Virus record (IMG/VR): IMGVR_UViG_3300010883_000003
Span: 52,689-116,688 of that record
From: a virus
Reading direction: 5' to 3' (one strand)
Length of the DNA stretch: 64,000 nucleotides
Part shown: piece after piece, positions 25,582 through 34,758 of the stretch
How positions within the stretch are numbered: the first letter of the stretch is position 1
How the letters are laid out: each line of letters opens with the position of its first letter
The notes under the pieces: generated by a model
Told to the model about the DNA's origin: nothing
Database searches by the model: none
Seen by the model: the letters and a program-made list of their open reading frames with translations, nothing else
Program-made: the position numbers and the translations under genes

Positions 25582-25812
25582 ATGATATTAGGAAATCTAG
25601 TAATGTTTCAAGCCCCAGTCGATGCTTTTGATAATAAGGGTGAACCGTTTTACATCTATCCCGGGAACTCTGCATTAGTACTGGGATATAATGAATATGA
25701 CATCACACTACTGGTTTGTGGAGAGGTTTTGTATACCTCAGTATCTAATGAACGAAACATTAAAAAACTCAGGACAACAAACGTGAATCTTGGGGTTCAC
25801 AAAATTATTTAA
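25582..25812 (+). CDS. Small beta-rich protein, SH3-like size
   Basis: This 76-residue protein is dominated by alternating apolar strands (ILGNLVMFQAPVDAF, SALVLGYNEYDITLLVCG), as in small SH3-like phage barrels. It has its own promoter within the previous gene and an AGAGGA ribosome site. No function was recognised. Confidence 0.55.
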   Translation: MILGNLVMFQAPVDAFDNKGEPFYIYPGNSALVLGYNEYDITLLVCGEVLYTSVSNERNIKKLRTTNVNLGVHKII

Positions 25813-25839
25813 GATTACACAAAAATCCTTACTAAATCG

Positions 25840-25868
25840 TTGAAAAAAGCTCTTGTTTATGGTATAAT
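25840..25868 (+). promoter_or_regulatory. Sigma70-like promoter of dnaE
   Basis: TTGAAA (25840-25845), 17-bp spacer, extended TGG, TATAAT (25863-25868). The 15 bases GGTATAATAGTATTA are identical to the sigma-gene leader promoters at 52260 and 52399. Confidence 0.85.
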
Positions 25869-25897
25869 AGTATTAATCACAACAGGAGCTTTCTCAT

Positions 25898-28800
25898 ATG
25901 AGCAAATCACTTATCACCCCACCGAATAAGTTCATTTCCCTACATTCGCATGACGGATTCAGCACTTTTGATGGACTTGGATATCCACAAGAGCATATCG
26001 ATTATGTCATTGAGAATGGTATGGACGGCTGGTGTCTCACAAACCACGGTCATATGAACTCGTTTGGTCATGCATTTCTACATGCTGAGAAGATCCAGAA
26101 AAGAGGTGGCTTGTTTAAGTTCGTTCCAGGATGTGAAATGTATGTCCATCCTGATCTTGATGCGTGGAAGCTCGACATGGAGATTAATCAGGCTGCCAAG
26201 AAAGGTGATAAAGAGTCTCTTAGAATTCTTCGTGCCCAACGTGAAGCAATTGCAACTCCCTTAACGGCTATCACCGACGGAGATGATGAGATTGTAGATA
26301 TCGGAAAGTCTGAAGTAGGTCTCACGGTGGAGAATGAGGAAGAGACTAAGTCTGGAAAATTTTATGACCCGATTAAGCGCCGCCACCACTTGGTTGTTCT
26401 TCCAAAAACGTCTATTGGTTTACAGCGGCTATTTCATCTTGTCAGTAGAGGGTACAGAGAGGGCTTCTATCGCTTTCCCCGTATTGACTATAAGATGTTA
26501 AGGGAAGCAGCTGAGGGTGGCCATCTGATGGTATCAACAGCTTGTATCGGTGGCCCAATAGCATACGAGGTGTTTAAGCACGCTCAACAAGTGGAATTTG
26601 ATGAGCTAAAGCATAATCTAATGGATGATGAGTCGTTTCGGTCTAAGGTTATGACTGGTGTAGGTAATGCATATCAAGGTCTCGTAGATGCTGTTGGGAT
26701 TGATGATGTACATCTAGAGATACAATTTAATAAGCTTCCCGCTCAGCACCTTGTGAACCGTGCAATTATTGAATTTGCAAATAGCAACGGTTTAAATGAC
26801 AAGATAGTTGTAACTACCGACTCACATTATGCTCGCCCAGAGCATTGGCGTGAGCGTGAGCTATACAAGAAGTTAGGCTGGTTGAACTATAAAGAATTTG
26901 ACCCCTCCAAGCTGCCACAATCAAGAGAGGATCTTAAGTGCGAGCTGTATCCGAAGAATGCTCACCAGCTTTGGGATACATATCTTGAGACCACTGAGGA
27001 TATGTCATTCTATAATGACGAGGTTGTGAAAGCAGCCATGGAATTGCCACATCAGATTGTCCATGAAAAGATTTCTGCGATTGTTCCTGACCGTACGATG
27101 AAACTACCTTCGTACGTTGTTCCTGAGGGAATGACGGATGATAAGGCCTTGCTTGAAGCATGTAAGAAAGGACTAGTTTATCGTGGTCTTGCCGATGACC
27201 CGAAGTACGTCGAAAGAATAAAGCATGAGCTCAAGATCATCAAGGATAAGAAGTTCTCCAGATACTTCCTAACAATGGAGGCAATCATTAAAATCGCCAA
27301 GAAAGCTATGCTTGTCGGTCCAGGCCGTGGGTCTGCCGCTGGTAGTCTCGTTGCGTATGTCCTCAGGCTTACCGATGTTGACCCGTTCGAGTATGACCTC
27401 ATGTTCGGTCGCTTTCTAAATCCGTCTCGAGAAGGTGCTCCGGATATCGACACCGATGTAGGTGATCGAGACATGCTTATTAATATGATGAAAGACAAGT
27501 GGGGCGATGAGAACATCATTCCAATCTCTAACTACAATACATTCAAACTCAAGTCACTTGTTAAAGATATTTCTCGCTTCTACGGCATCCCATATACCGA
27601 AGTGAATAAGGCATTAGCGTCTGTCGAGGATGACGTAAAGCGCGCGGTCTTTAAGCAGGGGACAGATAAGAACTTGTTCGTACTGTTATACGAGGATGCT
27701 ATGTCACACTCAAAGGTGTTTAGAGAATTTATCGAGTCTCATCCAGAAGTAGCCGCCCCGATTCAGGTTCTGTTTAAGCAGAATAAGGCTCTTGGTCGTC
27801 ACGCTGGAGGTGTAGTTGTCGCGGAAGATATAGCTGAAAGGATGCCGCTGATCAAGGCTCGAGGCGAGTTACAAACACCTTGGGCGGAGGGTATGAACTA
27901 TAAGCATCTTGAGACATTCGGATGGATTAAGTTTGACCTCCTCGGCTTGGAAACACTAAGGGTGATCCAGCGTACTATTGAGTTAATCCTACAAAGAAAA
28001 GAAGGTATTGAAAATCCATCGTTTGAGCAAGTCTATGACTGGTTTAATAACAACATGGATCCAAAAGTACTTGATATGGATGATCAGCATGTATACGAGC
28101 ACGTCTACGCTAAGGGTCGCTGGGCTGGAATCTTTCAGCTTGCTGGTCGAGGTGCACAAAACTTATTCAAGAGAGCCAAGCCAAAGAGCATCATCGATAT
28201 TGCAACGCTAACGTCAATTTATCGTCCGGGCCCACTTACTGCGAAGGTTGATAAGCTCTACATCGATGCGAAGAATAACCCTGATGACATTGATTATGGT
28301 CACCCGTTAATTAAAGAGGTGCTAGAAGAAACATACGGCTTGATTGTATTCCAAGAGCAGATCATGAAGCTATGCTCTGTGGTGGCTGGCTTCCCTGAGG
28401 AGGAAACAGATACGGTTAGACGTAGTATTATGAAGCGTAAAGCTTCCGAAGCAGCAGAGTCGCTAGCTAAGGCTAGGGCAATCAAAGAGAAGTTCGTAGC
28501 TGGCTCTGTAAAGAACGGTGTTGACGCTCAGTTAGCCGATGACCTATATGAAAAGATTCTATTCTTTGCAGGGTATGGGTTTAATAAGTCTCATGCCGTG
28601 TGTTACGCGATTGATTCATATTACTGCGCTTGGTTGTTAACTTACTTCGAGGAAGAGTGGTTATGCGCATATCTTGAAGCAATGTCAGGTAACGATAAGA
28701 AGCGAGCTAAGGCTTTCGCTGAAGTAAAGGCTCTTGATTATAGGGTTGTACCACTTGATATTAATTATGCCACGAAGAACTGGACTATTCTTGAAGGTAA

Positions 28801-29512
28801 GAAGTTCATGCCGTCGCTCTTATCATGTAAGGGTATCGGTGAGTCAGCGGTCGATGAGCTTGTTGCGAATAGACCGTATGAAAGTGTTAATGACTTGTTG
28901 TGGACAGACGAAGGTAAGTGGAGGCATTCAAAATTCAATAAGCGCGCTATGGAAGCATTAATCAACATCAGGGCGTTTGAGTCAATGGATTTAGTTGGTA
29001 AAGATAAGACTTTCGAGAGCTACAAGCACATGCATGAAGTTATTATTAATAAGCAAAATGATATTAAGAAGTGGACCAAGAGAGATCCGCAACGTGGAAA
29101 GAACAACTACAATGAGCTGCTGTTAGAGTCGCAAGGTATCGGACCATGGTCTCGCCGCGAGATGGTTGAAAATAGCGTAAAGCATTTTGGATCGTTTAAC
29201 GCATCGACTCTTGTAAGCGAAGAAATACAAGAAAGACTAGCAGCAAAAGATGTACGTTGTATTGATGAAATTGACGGACATGATGTATACTGGTTCTTGG
29301 TATCTGATGTCAAGGCAAAGCTTACGAAAAACAAAAAGCCATATCTTCTGGTTACAGCAACAGGACTGGGAGGTAAAAACTTTAGAATGTTTTGTTGGGG
29401 ATGGGATGGACAAACTGAACTTCCGCTATACAGCTTATGCTTGGCAGAGATTAAGAAAACAGACTTTGGATTCCAAACTTCTATGAGTAAAGTCAAGCTT
29501 CTTCGTATATGA
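25898..29512 (+). CDS. dnaE: DNA polymerase III alpha subunit, DnaE family
   Basis: The 1204-residue protein has an N-terminal PHP domain (SLHSHDGFSTFDGLG, His16 and His18). The polymerase core shows GPGRGSAAGSLVAYVL, the catalytic PDIDTDVGDRD with Asp516 and Asp518, IYRPGPLTAKVDKL and FAGYGFNKSHAVCYA, then a helix-hairpin-helix region (SCKGIGESAVDEL) and a C-terminal OB-like part. The family is the bacterial replicative polymerase. Length and active site look complete. It has a strong own promoter. The DnaQ-like exonuclease at 11379 could be its proofreading partner. No clamp or clamp loader is in this window. Confidence 0.93.
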   Translation: MSKSLITPPNKFISLHSHDGFSTFDGLGYPQEHIDYVIENGMDGWCLTNHGHMNSFGHAFLHAEKIQKRGGLFKFVPGCEMYVHPDLDAWKLDMEINQAAKKGDKESLRILRAQREAIATPLTAITDGDDEIVDIGKSEVGLTVENEEETKSGKFYDPIKRRHHLVVLPKTSIGLQRLFHLVSRGYREGFYRFPRIDYKMLREAAEGGHLMVSTACIGGPIAYEVFKHAQQVEFDELKHNLMDDESFRSKVMTGVGNAYQGLVDAVGIDDVHLEIQFNKLPAQHLVNRAIIEFANSNGLNDKIVVTTDSHYARPEHWRERELYKKLGWLNYKEFDPSKLPQSREDLKCELYPKNAHQLWDTYLETTEDMSFYNDEVVKAAMELPHQIVHEKISAIVPDRTMKLPSYVVPEGMTDDKALLEACKKGLVYRGLADDPKYVERIKHELKIIKDKKFSRYFLTMEAIIKIAKKAMLVGPGRGSAAGSLVAYVLRLTDVDPFEYDLMFGRFLNPSREGAPDIDTDVGDRDMLINMMKDKWGDENIIPISNYNTFKLKSLVKDISRFYGIPYTEVNKALASVEDDVKRAVFKQGTDKNLFVLLYEDAMSHSKVFREFIESHPEVAAPIQVLFKQNKALGRHAGGVVVAEDIAERMPLIKARGELQTPWAEGMNYKHLETFGWIKFDLLGLETLRVIQRTIELILQRKEGIENPSFEQVYDWFNNNMDPKVLDMDDQHVYEHVYAKGRWAGIFQLAGRGAQNLFKRAKPKSIIDIATLTSIYRPGPLTAKVDKLYIDAKNNPDDIDYGHPLIKEVLEETYGLIVFQEQIMKLCSVVAGFPEEETDTVRRSIMKRKASEAAESLAKARAIKEKFVAGSVKNGVDAQLADDLYEKILFFAGYGFNKSHAVCYAIDSYYCAWLLTYFEEEWLCAYLEAMSGNDKKRAKAFAEVKALDYRVVPLDINYATKNWTILEGKKFMPSLLSCKGIGESAVDELVANRPYESVNDLLWTDEGKWRHSKFNKRAMEALINIRAFESMDLVGKDKTFESYKHMHEVIINKQNDIKKWTKRDPQRGKNNYNELLLESQGIGPWSRREMVENSVKHFGSFNASTLVSEEIQERLAAKDVRCIDEIDGHDVYWFLVSDVKAKLTKNKKPYLLVTATGLGGKNFRMFCWGWDGQTELPLYSLCLAEIKKTDFGFQTSMSKVKLLRI

Positions 29513-29565
29513 TTAGCTTGGTACAAAAAGTCTACACTTATTAACAGATGGAGTAAAAAAGTAAC

Positions 29566-30585
29566 ATGCACTTAGGTCGATACAAAAACTTTACAGAATG
29601 CTATTTAGGCCTTCTAGACAAAGTTATGAATGAGCCCCAATACGAGTCCGCACCCAGGGGTCAGAATATCAAGGAGATCTTAGGCGCATCATTTACGATT
29701 GATAACCCTCGAGATCGAATTCCATATGTAGTGGCAAGAAAGTTTGGAATGAGCTATATGGTTGCTGAGCTGGTTTGGTATCTGTCCGGAAACAACAGGA
29801 CTGACTGGATATCTAAGTACTCTGCGTTTTGGAAGAATATTAGTGATGATGGTATCACCGCAAACTCGGCATACGGCGCGCGTCTATTCAAAAGACATTC
29901 TTCAATTGCTCAAGGAAGATTCACACAGCTAGAATATGTGGTTAATGAATTAAAGAGTGATCCAGATTCTCGGCGTGCCATAATGCATCTTAGAGTACCT
30001 GACGATTCTATTGACGCAAAGCTTGATGTCCCATGTACACTGGCGCTACAATACTTCATAAGAGACGGTGAGCTACATCAGGTAGTTAATATGAGAAGCT
30101 CTGATTTAGTTTTCGGAATTGCATATGACGTTCCTGCATTCACAGTATTCCAGGAAATGATCGCGAATGAGTTAAATGTAGGGCTAGGAAGTTACACACA
30201 TGTTAGCAATTCCTTACACATTTATGAGACTCATTTTGATATGGTCAATAAAATACTGGAGCCTGATAATATCGACAAGTCGATAAATTTACATCAGACA
30301 CACGGCCCGATGCCATCACTTCCTGGATCTATCGATCAAACGGCTACTGACGTAGATAGAGTCTTTGCGTTTGAGGGAGATCTACAGACTGATGAGTCAT
30401 TTGAAGCTGTATTAAATACTTTGCAGCGCTGGTACCATGATTATGGCTCTTCATACTTTTACGATTGGGCAAAGGTCTTAGCTTCCTCAAGACTAAGAAA
30501 GCTTGGACTAAAAGCAGACGCGAATAAAACACTTACAACAACAAAATTCACGGGATACTCGTTTAACGCTAAGAGGAAAAATTGA
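29566..30585 (+). CDS. ThyA-fold pyrimidine (hydroxy)methylase, probably dCMP-specific
   Basis: The product is 339 residues. It has the thymidylate synthase fold with catalytic Cys157 in DVPCTLALQYF, the phosphate-binding MRSSDLVFG and the LHIYETH motif. At the position of E. coli Asn177 it has Asp188 (FGIAYDVPAF). In this superfamily Asn selects dUMP, and Asp is found in dCMP hydroxymethylases such as T4 gp42. It therefore probably makes 5-hydroxymethyl-dCMP (or 5-methyl-dCMP). ThyX in the same genome covers dTMP. The next genes are a UDP-furanose mutase, a glycosyltransferase and a dNMP kinase, as expected for a glycosylated base pathway. Plain thymidylate synthase remains possible. Confidence 0.8.
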   Translation: MHLGRYKNFTECYLGLLDKVMNEPQYESAPRGQNIKEILGASFTIDNPRDRIPYVVARKFGMSYMVAELVWYLSGNNRTDWISKYSAFWKNISDDGITANSAYGARLFKRHSSIAQGRFTQLEYVVNELKSDPDSRRAIMHLRVPDDSIDAKLDVPCTLALQYFIRDGELHQVVNMRSSDLVFGIAYDVPAFTVFQEMIANELNVGLGSYTHVSNSLHIYETHFDMVNKILEPDNIDKSINLHQTHGPMPSLPGSIDQTATDVDRVFAFEGDLQTDESFEAVLNTLQRWYHDYGSSYFYDWAKVLASSRLRKLGLKADANKTLTTTKFTGYSFNAKRKN

Positions 30586-31727
30586 TGCAGCAAGAATATG
30601 ACTATTTAATCGTTGGCGCCGGCTTATTTGGCGCTACATTTGCAAGAGAAATGACAGATGCTGGATATAAATGTCTTGTTATAGACAAACGCGAACACAT
30701 TGGTGGAAATGTATATTCAGAAAAGCGTAATGGTATCGATGTTCATGTCTATGGCGCCCACATCTTTCATACGAATAATGACGGGATCTGGAACTACGTA
30801 AATCGATTTGCAACTTTTAATAACTACATTAATAAACCAAAGGTGAGATTTGGGGACAAGATTTTTTCGTTTCCGATTAACTTAATGACACTTCACCAGC
30901 TGTGGGGTGTTACTTCGCCCGCAGAAGCAGAGGCAAAGCTTAAGGAAGTCCGTATTCCTTGTGAAAATCCAGACAATCTTGAAGACTGGATTCTGTCACA
31001 GGTCGGTAGGGAAGTTTATGAAACTTTCATTAAGGGTTATACGATGAAGCAATGGCAGCGTGATCCTAAGGAGCTGCCTGCATCTATTATTAAGCGATTA
31101 CCCATTAGAATGGTGTTTGAAGAGAACTACTTTTTTGATAAGTACCAAGGTATTCCTGTAGAAGGCTATACAGCGATGGTTGATAACATGCTTGACGGTA
31201 TTACGGTAAAAACGGGAATAGATTACTTTGCTGATAAAGAACACTGGAATGGTCTTGCAAACAAGATTATATTTTCTGGAAAGATTGACGAGTATTTTGA
31301 CTTTCGCTTTGGTGAACTCGAGTATAGAACACTACGTTTTGAACACGAAGAACTAGAAGGTGATTTTCAGGGCAACGCTGTTATAAACTATACACATCCT
31401 GACACACCGTTTACTCGTATTCTGGAGCATAAGCATTTCCAGCCTCAAACAGCCGGTAAGATTAATAACACTATAATCACCAGAGAATATTCTGATGAGT
31501 ATAAGAGGGGTAAGACGCCCTATTATCCGATTAATGACGACAAGAATACCAAGATGTACAAAAAGTATGAGCACCTTGCTAAGAATGAAGGTGGCGTAAT
31601 TTTTGGTGGTCGATTATCTGAATACAAGTATTATGATATGCGTCAAGTTATTGGATCTGCGCTCGTAAAAGCTAAAAGAGAGCTTGAAAACCAGGCAGAA
31701 ATAGGTTATAATAGTCTTACTGATTAA
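30585..31727 (+). CDS. glf: UDP-galactopyranose mutase
   Basis: ATG 30585 shares its first base with the previous TGA. The 380-residue product has the Rossmann FAD motif VGAGLFGATFA, IGGNVYS, the active-site segment YGAHIFHTN, KGYTMKQW, PVEGYTAMVDNML and the C-terminal GRLSEYKYYDM. All are standard UGM signatures including the conserved Arg residues. It interconverts UDP-Galp and UDP-Galf using reduced flavin; some relatives act on UDP-arabinose. It is placed between a dCMP-type methylase and a GT-B enzyme, so its product may be used on DNA rather than on a polysaccharide. Confidence 0.93.
   Translation: MQQEYDYLIVGAGLFGATFAREMTDAGYKCLVIDKREHIGGNVYSEKRNGIDVHVYGAHIFHTNNDGIWNYVNRFATFNNYINKPKVRFGDKIFSFPINLMTLHQLWGVTSPAEAEAKLKEVRIPCENPDNLEDWILSQVGREVYETFIKGYTMKQWQRDPKELPASIIKRLPIRMVFEENYFFDKYQGIPVEGYTAMVDNMLDGITVKTGIDYFADKEHWNGLANKIIFSGKIDEYFDFRFGELEYRTLRFEHEELEGDFQGNAVINYTHPDTPFTRILEHKHFQPQTAGKINNTIITREYSDEYKRGKTPYYPINDDKNTKMYKKYEHLAKNEGGVIFGGRLSEYKYYDMRQVIGSALVKAKRELENQAEIGYNSLTD
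31684..31712 (+). promoter_or_regulatory. Sigma70-like promoter inside the end of glf
   Basis: TTGAAA (31684-31689), 17-bp spacer, TATAAT (31707-31712). It would transcribe the glycosyltransferase, kinase and epimerase genes. Confidence 0.7.
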
Positions 31728-31737
31728 GGAGAGCAAT

Positions 31738-32793
31738 ATGAAAGTACTTTATAGTTTTTGGGGGTTTATTACTCCTCTTGAAAAAAATAGCATTGTCGAT
31801 ACGCCTGATGGAGAGAGAGGCAATCGAGTTGACTGGGTCAATGAACTTCTTAAGCGCGGACATACACCTATTCAGCTTCAAAAAATGAGGGATGATGAAC
31901 AGTATCCGGGTGTTGAGTATGATGCCTCTGGGTACCCGGATGGTGATGTGTTATATGTTGAGTGGCGTTGGCCCACATATAAGAATTCTGGTGAGCATGC
32001 TGTAGAACCTGATTATAATAGACAATGCGCAGTGCTAGATTATTATCATGACCAAGGCATTCCGATTGTAATTGTAGACGGTGATCTTAAGATGACACCT
32101 GAAGAAGAACTTAGGTGGCCAAACGCTATCTTAGCTGATGCGTGTGTAAACCCTCAGCACCAGACGCGTAAGAGGATTACGATCCCATGGTGCAATTACA
32201 TGAAGCGTTATTTTGACCCTGTTGAGTATTCATACAACTACACTTACGTCGGTAATAATTACGAGCGTGAAGACCCTTTCGCGAAATACTACACAGGTCC
32301 AAGCGCTGCTTTACGCTCCCAAGGCATCCAGACTATGATTTACGGAAACTGGCTTAGCAAATCTCCTGAGAGAATTGATCCAGCCGTCTTGCTAGCTCAA
32401 ACACCTAGCGTAGCTTTTGGCCCTCGGCTAGCGTACAAAGACATTTTCAAGGCTCTAAATGAGTCGATCGCTGTTACTCATATTACAAAACCTTCGTATA
32501 CTCCTTACGGAAATATTACAGGCAGATTTTTTGAAGCAATCAAGAGTAACGTCCCGGCGCTGGTACCAGTAGAGTTTCAACACGCTGTTCCAGTGGGACT
32601 AGCAGATAAGTCACTGCTGGTAGAGAGTACCGAAGATGTTGTTAGAAAAGTTAAATGGTTAACTACACTGGACGCGTCATCACGTAAAGCTTTAGTCGAT
32701 GCCCAGGAAGAGGCTCTGAGGACAGTGATTAATCCTTCACCTGAATATAGGACCGATCTGCTAGAACACATTCTAGGGGACTACAGAGCATGA
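31738..32793 (+). CDS. GT-B type glycosyltransferase
   Basis: The product is 351 residues. The N-terminal half is a Rossmann-like domain (RVDWVNELLKRGHTPIQL, VLYVEWRWPTY, IPIVIVDGD). The C-terminal half has the nucleotide-sugar end of GT-B enzymes (YGNITGRFFEAIKSNVPALV), with a Glu in the R-x-x-E-A pattern, followed by helices seen in CgeB/GT1-like proteins. It has the GGAGAGC ribosome site and its own promoter. In context its donor may be the furanose made by the adjacent mutase, and its acceptor could be hydroxymethylcytosine in DNA. A virion or host surface glycan is the alternative. Confidence 0.7.
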   Translation: MKVLYSFWGFITPLEKNSIVDTPDGERGNRVDWVNELLKRGHTPIQLQKMRDDEQYPGVEYDASGYPDGDVLYVEWRWPTYKNSGEHAVEPDYNRQCAVLDYYHDQGIPIVIVDGDLKMTPEEELRWPNAILADACVNPQHQTRKRITIPWCNYMKRYFDPVEYSYNYTYVGNNYEREDPFAKYYTGPSAALRSQGIQTMIYGNWLSKSPERIDPAVLLAQTPSVAFGPRLAYKDIFKALNESIAVTHITKPSYTPYGNITGRFFEAIKSNVPALVPVEFQHAVPVGLADKSLLVESTEDVVRKVKWLTTLDASSRKALVDAQEEALRTVINPSPEYRTDLLEHILGDYRA

Positions 32794-33308
32794 AGATTGC
32801 GTTCATAGGTCCTGACATGACAGGTAAGTCTAACATTGCAAAAGAGCTTTCAAACCGATTAGAGCTCCCGGTTTTTAAGAACTCTGGAGAATGGAAAACA
32901 CAGCTGGATAGCGCTGACTACTTCTTGAACTTGCTTAAGTTCGGCGGTCCGTTTCTCATGGATTTTATAACCCAAACAAACATCAGTGTTATACTTGATA
33001 GATTTTATCCTTGTGAGCTAGTATACGCCGACGCGTTTAATAGGGAAACAGATATGTCTGCAATAGCATGGATGGATAGAGAATTTACAAAAGCTGGTGG
33101 AAAGTTTATCGTCTGCTTAAGGAAAGACTACAGCGGTTTGGTCGATGATCAGTATCCTGACCAACTGCCAACATCTATGCTGGAGAAACTAGATGAACTA
33201 TATCGTACATTTTGTGATACCACAGAATGTGAATATCTTGTTTTGGAAACTGATGACTTTGATTTAGACAGACAGGTTTCAGATATTATTAAGTTTTTAG
33301 AAAAATAA
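32790..33308 (+). CDS. Deoxynucleoside monophosphate kinase-like P-loop protein
   Basis: This 172-residue protein overlaps the previous gene by 4 bp. It starts with a P-loop (FIGPDMTGKSNIAKEL). VILDRFYPCELVYADAF resembles the DR-(F/Y) motif of thymidylate-type kinases, and a lid-like KDYSGLVDDQYPDQL follows. The fold is that of thymidylate/dNMP kinases. A dedicated kinase would be needed for a modified dCMP, as with T4 gp1. Substrate unproven. Confidence 0.7.
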   Translation: MKIAFIGPDMTGKSNIAKELSNRLELPVFKNSGEWKTQLDSADYFLNLLKFGGPFLMDFITQTNISVILDRFYPCELVYADAFNRETDMSAIAWMDREFTKAGGKFIVCLRKDYSGLVDDQYPDQLPTSMLEKLDELYRTFCDTTECEYLVLETDDFDLDRQVSDIIKFLEK

Positions 33309-33322
33309 GGAGAGTATTTATT

Positions 33323-34327
33323 ATGACGTTTCGTAGAGCATTAGTCACTGGGTGTTGCGGGTTTATTGGCGCGCACGTTACCCGCTTGTTGGTAAACGAA
33401 GGATGGTATGTAGAGGGAGTAGATGACTTATCAAATGGAGATCTCGCTGCCATCTCAGATCTTAAGTTCCGCGCAGTCCATGAAGGATTGCTTGGTATGC
33501 TTGAGAAAACAGACTTAAAGGCCGAAGCTGGCGGGCTTATGGTCGTCACCGGAGATTTTGCTTCTCCAGCTATGTTACAAAGGGTCGAAGAGGGTAGATA
33601 CGATGTTATTTTTCATCTAGCGGCAAATCCAAGAGTTGAGTTTTCTGTCAAGCATCCTGCCTTGACAACTCATCATAATATTCAGAAGACTGTCGAACTT
33701 ATGACTTCTGCAAGAGATAAGATAGATAGATTTGTCTTTGCATCTTCGTCCGCATGCTATGGGAATGTTGAAGTCTTACCAACTGTTGAGGGAAGTGTTA
33801 CTGATAATCCTACGTCACCGTATGGTCTTCAAAAGCTAGTAATAGAGCAATTCGGTAAGCTATACGATAGTTTATATGATATGGATTTCGTGGCTCTTAG
33901 GTTCTTTAATGCGTATGGACCAGGCCAAGATGGCACAAGCCCGTATTCTACAGCGATCTCCGCGTGGTGCACTCGTCTTAACAATGGTGAGCCTTTGCGT
34001 AGCGACGGCGACGGCCAACAAACTAGAGACATGGTCTATGTTGAAGATTTAGCAAGTGCTATGTTGTCGGTCGCTAATCATCCAGAGCGTATTGGGTTCG
34101 ATGTATTCAACGTTGGAAATGGAGAGTCTTTTAAAAATAAGCAGATATTAAGCTACCTTGTGGATAAATTTCCAAAAGCACAGATTGACTATGCTCCCGA
34201 GAGACCAGGCGATGTAAAGCATACTCTGGCCTCAATCTCTAAAATTCATGACGCCATCGGCTGGAGTCCAGAAGTACAGTTTTGGGATGGCCTAAATAGA
34301 ACGCTAGCTTGGTGGAAGCTTCTATGA
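33323..34327 (+). CDS. NAD-dependent nucleotide-sugar epimerase/dehydratase
   Basis: The product is 334 residues of the extended SDR type. It has the NAD-binding ALVTGCCGFIGAHVTRLL, VDDLSNGD, the HLAANPRVEFSV strand, a catalytic Ser in ASSSACYG, the YGLQK (Tyr-x3-Lys) pair, and the C-terminal RDMVYVEDLASAML. The family includes UDP-glucose/UDP-GlcNAc 4-epimerase. Production of UDP-Gal from UDP-Glc would feed the UDP-galactopyranose mutase in the same block. A different sugar (for example UDP-arabinose) is also possible. Confidence 0.85.
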   Translation: MTFRRALVTGCCGFIGAHVTRLLVNEGWYVEGVDDLSNGDLAAISDLKFRAVHEGLLGMLEKTDLKAEAGGLMVVTGDFASPAMLQRVEEGRYDVIFHLAANPRVEFSVKHPALTTHHNIQKTVELMTSARDKIDRFVFASSSACYGNVEVLPTVEGSVTDNPTSPYGLQKLVIEQFGKLYDSLYDMDFVALRFFNAYGPGQDGTSPYSTAISAWCTRLNNGEPLRSDGDGQQTRDMVYVEDLASAMLSVANHPERIGFDVFNVGNGESFKNKQILSYLVDKFPKAQIDYAPERPGDVKHTLASISKIHDAIGWSPEVQFWDGLNRTLAWWKLL

Positions 34328-34758
34328 ACAGATGCAGCTGGCCAGGTACTTCTTCTAAAGAAGAAAAGCCTTGGGGACATGAAATATCATGGACCGGTTT
34401 ATTTCACGGGAAAGAAATTTTTATTAAATCTGGGTTTAGGACAAGTCTAAAGTTTAACGTACAAAAAAATGAATTACTATACGTCCAGTCAGGAAGAGTT
34501 ATCGCCGAATATGCAGATGAAGGTCACTTTAAAGACTCAAATAAATGTCCAGCTAGTGCAAGAGAACTGCTTCCGGGGGATATACTAAATGTCCAAGCCG
34601 GCTGTCCCTATCGTCTATCTGCGCTGGATAACAGTATTGTTTTCGAAATATCTGACCGCGGAGCTTTCCGCAGAGTTATAATTGAAGATGATTACGGTAG
34701 AGAATCTAAGGACTCGAGCCAAGAGAAACTAATATTTAAGCCTCTAATAGGGCAATGA
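34324..34758 (+). CDS. Cupin protein resembling the C-terminal domain of mannose-6-phosphate isomerase/GMP
   Basis: ATG 34324 forms an ATGA overlap with the epimerase stop. The 144-residue product is beta-rich. It has EKPWGHEISWTGLFHGKEIF, like the PWG-containing start of sugar-phosphate isomerase cupins, and SLKFNVQKNELLYVQSGRV followed by LLPGDILNVQAGCPYRL. The usual metal His cluster is partly replaced (N and K where His is common), so the metal site may be altered. It probably acts on a nucleotide sugar or sugar phosphate in the same pathway. Confidence 0.65.
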   Translation: MNRCSWPGTSSKEEKPWGHEISWTGLFHGKEIFIKSGFRTSLKFNVQKNELLYVQSGRVIAEYADEGHFKDSNKCPASARELLPGDILNVQAGCPYRLSALDNSIVFEISDRGAFRRVIIEDDYGRESKDSSQEKLIFKPLIGQ

